The notes under the pieces: generated by a model
Databases searched by the model: none
Seen by the model: the letters and a program-made list of their open reading frames with translations, nothing else
Told to the model about the DNA's origin: nothing
Translations under genes and position numbers: made by a program
In this document: positions 60,119-64,000 of the stretch, piece by piece
Position numbering within the stretch: position 1 is the first letter of the stretch
How the letters are laid out: each line of letters begins with the position of its first letter
Assembly: GCA_964581175.1 (NCBI GenBank)
Contig: CAZONI010000010.1
Span: forward strand, 9,333-73,332
DNA length: 64,000 bases
From: B46-G9 sp964581175
GTDB taxonomy: Bacteria > Desulfobacterota > DSM-4660 > Desulfatiglandales > Desulfatiglandaceae
Direction: 5' to 3'

Positions 60119-60476
60119 CGCCCGGGGTTCCTTCAAGGACAAAAATTCAAGGATTCTTTGGTAACGACACGAGGAAGGCATACCGTTTTGCAGCTGATTC
60201 CCGGAAACCCGGGTTTTGCAGATCTTGATTCATCAGGACCGGATTGGAAACTGAGGAGATGATGTCTTGACGGCGGATCAGGGCTGCTACTTCCAGCTTG
60301 ATTTGTGCTTGCGGCAACCCTATACTTATTAATAAGAATCATCCGTGGTCAACCGGTTCGGCTAAGCTGCCGGCCCTTACTGTCGAAAGACCGCGGGGCC
60401 GAATCCTTTTGAGGACAGGGGTGATTTCGAGAAACCCGCCCCTGACGGAGCCGAATAGGCCGCTGGAGGAGATCCG
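60119..60476. other. Upstream region of the PLP/DUF1611 operon
   Basis: No supported gene. It ends in GGAGGAGATCCG, the ribosome site of the next gene. No clear promoter or riboswitch was recognised. Confidence 0.45.
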
Positions 60477-61637
60477 ATGACCGAGAAATTCCAGAAATCG
60501 AATCGTACACTTGCTGTGGAAGAACCTTCCTCCGGAGGAGAAGCGTCGCTTTCCGAAACAGAGCATGAAACCAGGCTTCATTTGCTGGACGACGCGAGTT
60601 CGCAGGCGCCCATTATCGCTCCGGAGCTCGAGACACAGAAGATGATCGCAGGGGACATCACCCAGCCCCTCGAGGATCGTCTGGAGGCCTACGAAGACAT
60701 TTTTGACTCGGAAGTCGGAGACACCACCCTTTCAAGGTCCCGAAATATCGAGAGGGAAGTGGGCCTCAGGCAGCTCTACCTCAAGTTCGAAGGGGGAAAC
60801 CCTACCGGGACCCAGAAGGACCGTATCGCCTTTGCCCAGGCCATGGACGCCATGCGACGGGGTTTTGAGGCCATTACAGTGGCCACGTGCGGCAATTATG
60901 GAGCTGCCGTCGCCCTTGCCGCCTCCATGGCCGGACTGCGCTGCATCATTTACATCCCGGAGGGATTCCACTCCAGGAGGGCTCAGGAGATGTTGAATTT
61001 CAACGCGGAGATCGTCCATGTTCCCGGAGATTATGAATCAGCTGTGATGGCTTCTCGAGAGCGGGCTCAAAACGAGGAAATCTACGACGCCAATCCCGGC
61101 GGAGCGAACACCGCCTTACAACTGAAGGTCTATGGTGAGGTCGCCTATGAAATCTACGATGATTTGCGCGATGCACCTGCAGCCGTGGCTGTTCCCGTTT
61201 CAAACGGCACGACACTCGCGGGCATTTACAAAGGATTCCTGAGCCTCTACCGCCGGGGCAAGACGTCCCGAATTCCGCGGCTGGTGGCGGGTTCTTCCCA
61301 CGGAAAGAACCCGATTATAAGGGCGTTCGTGAAAAATGCTCCTTACTGTGAAGACCTCAAACCGGAACAGATCAAGGAAACGGCGATCAACGAGCCGTTG
61401 ATCAACTGGCATTCCATTGATGGAGATTATGCCCTCGAGGCGGTGAGGGCCACAGGGGGTTGGGCGTCGTATGCCAGTGACAAGAACATGTTGTCCTATT
61501 CTCGACTCTTGAGAGAGAGAGAGGGGCTGAGCGTTCTGCCCGCCTCCACGGCGGGGTTGATCGTGCTCCTGGAGAAACATCGCAAGGAGCCTCTTCAAGG
61601 GGATCGATATGTTGTGATCCTCACGGGGAGAAAGTGA
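60477..61637 (+). CDS. PLP-dependent enzyme, threonine synthase-like
   Basis: 386 residues from ATG 60477 (GGAGGAG). Fold-type II PLP enzyme. The PLP lysine is in YLKFEGGNPTGTQKDRIAFA (K in TQKDR). The cofactor phosphate and substrate loops are ATCGNYGAAVALAASMAGLR and PVSNGTTLAGIYKGFLSLYR. It lacks the long N-terminal domain of true threonine synthases and has about 55 unusual leading residues (PSSGGEASLSETEHETR). Likely acts on an amino-acid substrate by beta- or gamma-replacement. It overlaps the DUF1611 gene by 1 base (TGATG), and the three genes form one operon. Confidence 0.83.
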   Translation: MTEKFQKSNRTLAVEEPSSGGEASLSETEHETRLHLLDDASSQAPIIAPELETQKMIAGDITQPLEDRLEAYEDIFDSEVGDTTLSRSRNIEREVGLRQLYLKFEGGNPTGTQKDRIAFAQAMDAMRRGFEAITVATCGNYGAAVALAASMAGLRCIIYIPEGFHSRRAQEMLNFNAEIVHVPGDYESAVMASRERAQNEEIYDANPGGANTALQLKVYGEVAYEIYDDLRDAPAAVAVPVSNGTTLAGIYKGFLSLYRRGKTSRIPRLVAGSSHGKNPIIRAFVKNAPYCEDLKPEQIKETAINEPLINWHSIDGDYALEAVRATGGWASYASDKNMLSYSRLLREREGLSVLPASTAGLIVLLEKHRKEPLQGDRYVVILTGRK

Positions 61638-62731
61638 TGAATCCCTTTCCGGAAGGAAATGCCGTCATTTACTGTCAAGGGGCTTTCGGGACGCCCAACG
61701 GCAAGACGGCCCACGGTCTCGTGCGGCGGACGGAGCGGTACAATGTATTGAGCGTCGTTGACGCGCGCCACGCAGGGGCAGATGCCGGTGAATGCCTGGA
61801 CGGCAAACCCAGAGGCATCCCCATATACGCCGATACTGCGGAAGCGGTAGAAACCGCCCTGAAACGGGGCACACCCGCATCTCATTGGGTCATGGGTCTG
61901 GCTCCGGACGGGGGCCGCCTCAGCCCCGAGAGTCGTGAACACGTCAAGGAGGCCGTCCGCCTGGGCCTCAACGTGGACTCGGGTCTCCATGATTTTCTGT
62001 CCGAGGATGAAGAGATCGTCGCCCTGGCGGAAGAGAATGGCATCCGAATCCGCGACGTGCGAAAGACACCTCCCGGAAAGGACCTTCACTTTTTCACGGG
62101 GAAAATCGAACAGGTCTCCGCCCTGAAGGTGGCGCTGCTGGGGACCGACTCTGCGGTCGGCAAGAGGACCACGGCCTGGCTTCTGGCGGATGCATTCAGC
62201 GCCAGCGGACTGAGGGCGGAATTGATCGGGACCGGGCAAACCGCGTGGATGCAGGGCGTCCGTTTCGGCTTGATCATGGATTCCCTGATCAACGATTTCG
62301 TTTCGGGAGAAATAGAGCACACCGTTTGGACCGCGTGGCATGAGACAAAACCGGAAGTCATTATAATAGAGGGTCAGGGAAGCCTCATGAATCCGGCCTA
62401 TCCCGGGGGATTCGAGATCCTGGCCGCGGGGCGGCCCGATGCGGTGGTGCTTCAGCACGCGCCTGCCAGGAAAGAATATGACGGCTTCCCCGGCTATCTT
62501 CTTCATCCCCTGGAGACACAGATCCAGGCCATAGAATTCCTCTCGGGCAAACCTGTGGTCGCAGTGACGGTGAATAGTGAAAAGCTGGAACATGACCACA
62601 TTCCAGCGGTGTGCGCGGATATCACGGCCAGGACCGGACTCCCTGCCGTTGAGGCCCTGCTGAATGGAGCTGCGCCGGTGGTGGAGGCATTGGCCCCTTT
62701 CCTCAGGCGCCGAACGAGGATGGAGCAATGA
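61637..62731 (+). CDS. DUF1611 family protein (DgcN-like)
   Basis: 364 residues from ATG 61637 (GGGGAG 6 bases upstream). The N-terminal Rossmann-like half includes GLAPDGGRLSPESREHVKEA and LNVDSGLHDFLSEDEE. The C-terminal P-loop half includes VALLGTDSAVGKRTTAWLLA (a Walker A variant), then LIGTGQTAWMQGVRFGLIMD and IIIEGQGSLMNPAYPGGFEI. This is the DUF1611 architecture. Named relatives include DgcN, described as an N-acyltransferase in D-glutamate metabolism; whether that holds here is not known. It overlaps the next gene by 4 bases. Confidence 0.85.
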   Translation: MNPFPEGNAVIYCQGAFGTPNGKTAHGLVRRTERYNVLSVVDARHAGADAGECLDGKPRGIPIYADTAEAVETALKRGTPASHWVMGLAPDGGRLSPESREHVKEAVRLGLNVDSGLHDFLSEDEEIVALAEENGIRIRDVRKTPPGKDLHFFTGKIEQVSALKVALLGTDSAVGKRTTAWLLADAFSASGLRAELIGTGQTAWMQGVRFGLIMDSLINDFVSGEIEHTVWTAWHETKPEVIIIEGQGSLMNPAYPGGFEILAAGRPDAVVLQHAPARKEYDGFPGYLLHPLETQIQAIEFLSGKPVVAVTVNSEKLEHDHIPAVCADITARTGLPAVEALLNGAAPVVEALAPFLRRRTRMEQ

Positions 62732-64000
62732 AGACCCTGAACGCGAATAGCAGGAACATGGACTCCCTTGAGCCTTTGGGGGTCATACGGCGGCTCGAAG
62801 TGGGACCGGTGCGCCTGGAGGCCCGCCGCGTCACCGCACCTTACCGGGTCATCCAGGACGATCGGGAGGATGTGCTCGATCTGGTGTACCGATTCGAAGA
62901 AGATGTCTTCAAGCCCGAAGAGGGCGATTCCCTGAATCTTGCCTGCATGCTTTCTGCGCAGGTTGCCCTCAACTACGGTCTTTTCTGCGACGAAATCGTG
63001 TTTCACGGGCCTTATGACAGGCATGACAGACGCTTCATGGAGGAAATGGCCCGTAACACGGCCCGCGAGATCTTTGTAAAAAAGTTTCTTGAACCCAACC
63101 CCTTTCTGCTGAAATCCTTTCCCCGGTTGTCCCCTGTCAGGAGGGATCACTACCTGAGGGCCCGACTCAGCTTCCCGGAAGAGAGGCCGTCAAATGGGTC
63201 CGGACCCCTGGGAGGGAAAAAGACAAAACGGATCTGGGACCTGGATTTTGCAAAAAACGCCGTTCTTTTGAGCGGAGGAAAGGACAGTCTCCTGAGTTTC
63301 GCCGTCTTGAACGAGATCGGACGTGATGTCCACCCGATTTTCGTCAATGAATCCGGCAGGCACTGGTTCACTGCCTTGAACGCTTACCGGTTCTTCAGCC
63401 GGAGTGTCCCCAACACGGCAAGGGTGTGGACAAACGCCGACAGGCTCTTCAACTGGATGCTCAGACACCTTCCTTTCATCCGACAGGATTTTTCAACCGT
63501 GCGATCGGATGATTACCCCGTCCGGTTATGGACGGTTGCCGTCTTTCTCTTTGGGGTCCTGCCCATTCTCAGGAAAAGGGGGATCGGCCGCCTTGTTATC
63601 GGCGACGAGTTCGACACCACGCGCAGGCTGACTCACTCCGGGATCACGCACTATGACGGCCTGTACGACCAGAGCCGCTATTTTGACAATGTCTTGACCC
63701 GCTATTTCAACAGAAAGGGCTGGGAGGTAAGCCAGTTTTCCATCCTCAGACCCCTTTCTGAGCTGCTCATCGAAAAGGTCCTTCTCGAACGCTATCAGGA
63801 TTTGCAGGCCCGACAAGTCTCCTGCCATGCCGCGCATAAGGAGGAGGACGGAATCCATCCTTGCGGTCGCTGTGAGAAGTGCAGGCGCATTGTGGGAATG
63901 CTTGTGGCCCTTGGCGGGGACCCTCAGAAGTGCGGCTACACTCCCGAGCAGGTGACTCACTGTTTGAAAGACCTCGGTGAGAAGGAGATCAGGACGGAAA
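62728..64000 (+). CDS. PP-loop ATPase-like protein (cut by window edge)
   Basis: ATG 62728 overlaps the DUF1611 stop (ATGA), and the frame is open to the right edge (424 codons). Around residue 181 is VLLSGGKDSLLSFAVLNEIG, a PP-loop as in enzymes that adenylate a substrate. The distal half has GRLVIGDEFDTTRRLTHSG. Near residue 376 is HPCGRCEKCRRIVGMLVALG, a Cys4-type metal or disulfide site. The N-terminal region is LACMLSAQVALNYGLFCDEI-like, unfamiliar to me. Possible relatives are the MurL-type epimerases; not certain. With the PLP and DUF1611 genes it suggests a pathway for an unusual amino acid or amide. Confidence 0.75.
   Translation, partial: MKTLNANSRNMDSLEPLGVIRRLEVGPVRLEARRVTAPYRVIQDDREDVLDLVYRFEEDVFKPEEGDSLNLACMLSAQVALNYGLFCDEIVFHGPYDRHDRRFMEEMARNTAREIFVKKFLEPNPFLLKSFPRLSPVRRDHYLRARLSFPEERPSNGSGPLGGKKTKRIWDLDFAKNAVLLSGGKDSLLSFAVLNEIGRDVHPIFVNESGRHWFTALNAYRFFSRSVPNTARVWTNADRLFNWMLRHLPFIRQDFSTVRSDDYPVRLWTVAVFLFGVLPILRKRGIGRLVIGDEFDTTRRLTHSGITHYDGLYDQSRYFDNVLTRYFNRKGWEVSQFSILRPLSELLIEKVLLERYQDLQARQVSCHAAHKEEDGIHPCGRCEKCRRIVGMLVALGGDPQKCGYTPEQVTHCLKDLGEKEIRTE

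Noticed and set aside
1..64000. CRISPR arrays, rRNA, tRNA
   Set aside because: No regularly spaced repeats and no rRNA or cloverleaf signatures were seen on either strand by eye.

Overview
The window (about 55% GC, mixed gene orientations, many insertion remnants) reads as a chromosome segment of an anaerobic Desulfobacterota-type bacterium. This is inferred from gene content: an archaeal-type entry into aromatic amino-acid synthesis, acyl-CoA dehydrogenase with electron-transfer flavoprotein, a 4-hydroxybutyryl-CoA dehydratase-type enzyme, two MttB-family methyltransferases, a membrane reductive-dehalogenase homologue, a molybdopterin oxidoreductase and a probable selenoprotein. No rRNA, tRNA or CRISPR array was seen.

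Layout. 1-3.5 kb: end of a DUF4139 protein, a small membrane protein, an M48 protease, and an HDOD/histidine-kinase-stub protein behind a sigma-54 promoter. 3.5-9.2 kb: a divergent aromatic amino-acid locus. Leftward run a DhnA-family paralogue, aroA', tyrA and aroB'; rightward runs trpD. Each side starts with a consensus-like promoter and a transcription attenuator. The leftward operon has a leader peptide with a Tyr-Tyr-Tyr-Phe-Tyr-Phe run, plus a second Tyr/Phe-rich attenuator inside the operon. The trpD leader has three consecutive Trp codons. 9.2-13.3 kb: gene remnants, a molybdopterin oxidoreductase, a TIGR04076 protein and YjbQ. 13.6-24.3 kb: accessory zone with hypothetical proteins, IS4, integrase and VapC remnants, a REP-associated transposase with its repeats, palindromic repeats, and a MerB-like gene in which both catalytic cysteines are UGA codons. 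24.5-28.8 kb: nitroreductase, acyl-CoA dehydrogenase, EtfB, and an EtfA fused to an XRE-cupin regulator. 29-34 kb: DnaJ/CbpM, an amino-acid permease, an HtrA-like protease and cytochrome c. 34-42 kb: a Cys/Met-type PLP enzyme, two MttB-family proteins, GlpA and GlpB. 42.4-50 kb: TamA/TamB (TamB with an internal 199-residue tandem duplication) and a processive glycosyltransferase. 50.6-58.4 kb: DUF364, DUF2845, AlaX, GemA, a 4-hydroxybutyryl-CoA dehydratase-like enzyme, GNAT and an outer-membrane barrel. 58.7-64 kb: a membrane reductive-dehalogenase homologue, then a PLP enzyme/DUF1611/PP-loop operon that runs off the edge.

Two things stand out. First, the MerB-like gene has exactly two in-frame UGA codons, at the positions of MerB Cys96 and Cys159, and a SECIS-like hairpin follows the second. 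Second, the aromatic locus carries three separate leader/attenuator units on divergent promoters, one of them for a paralogue that has lost all three residues matching the known catalytic residues of its family.
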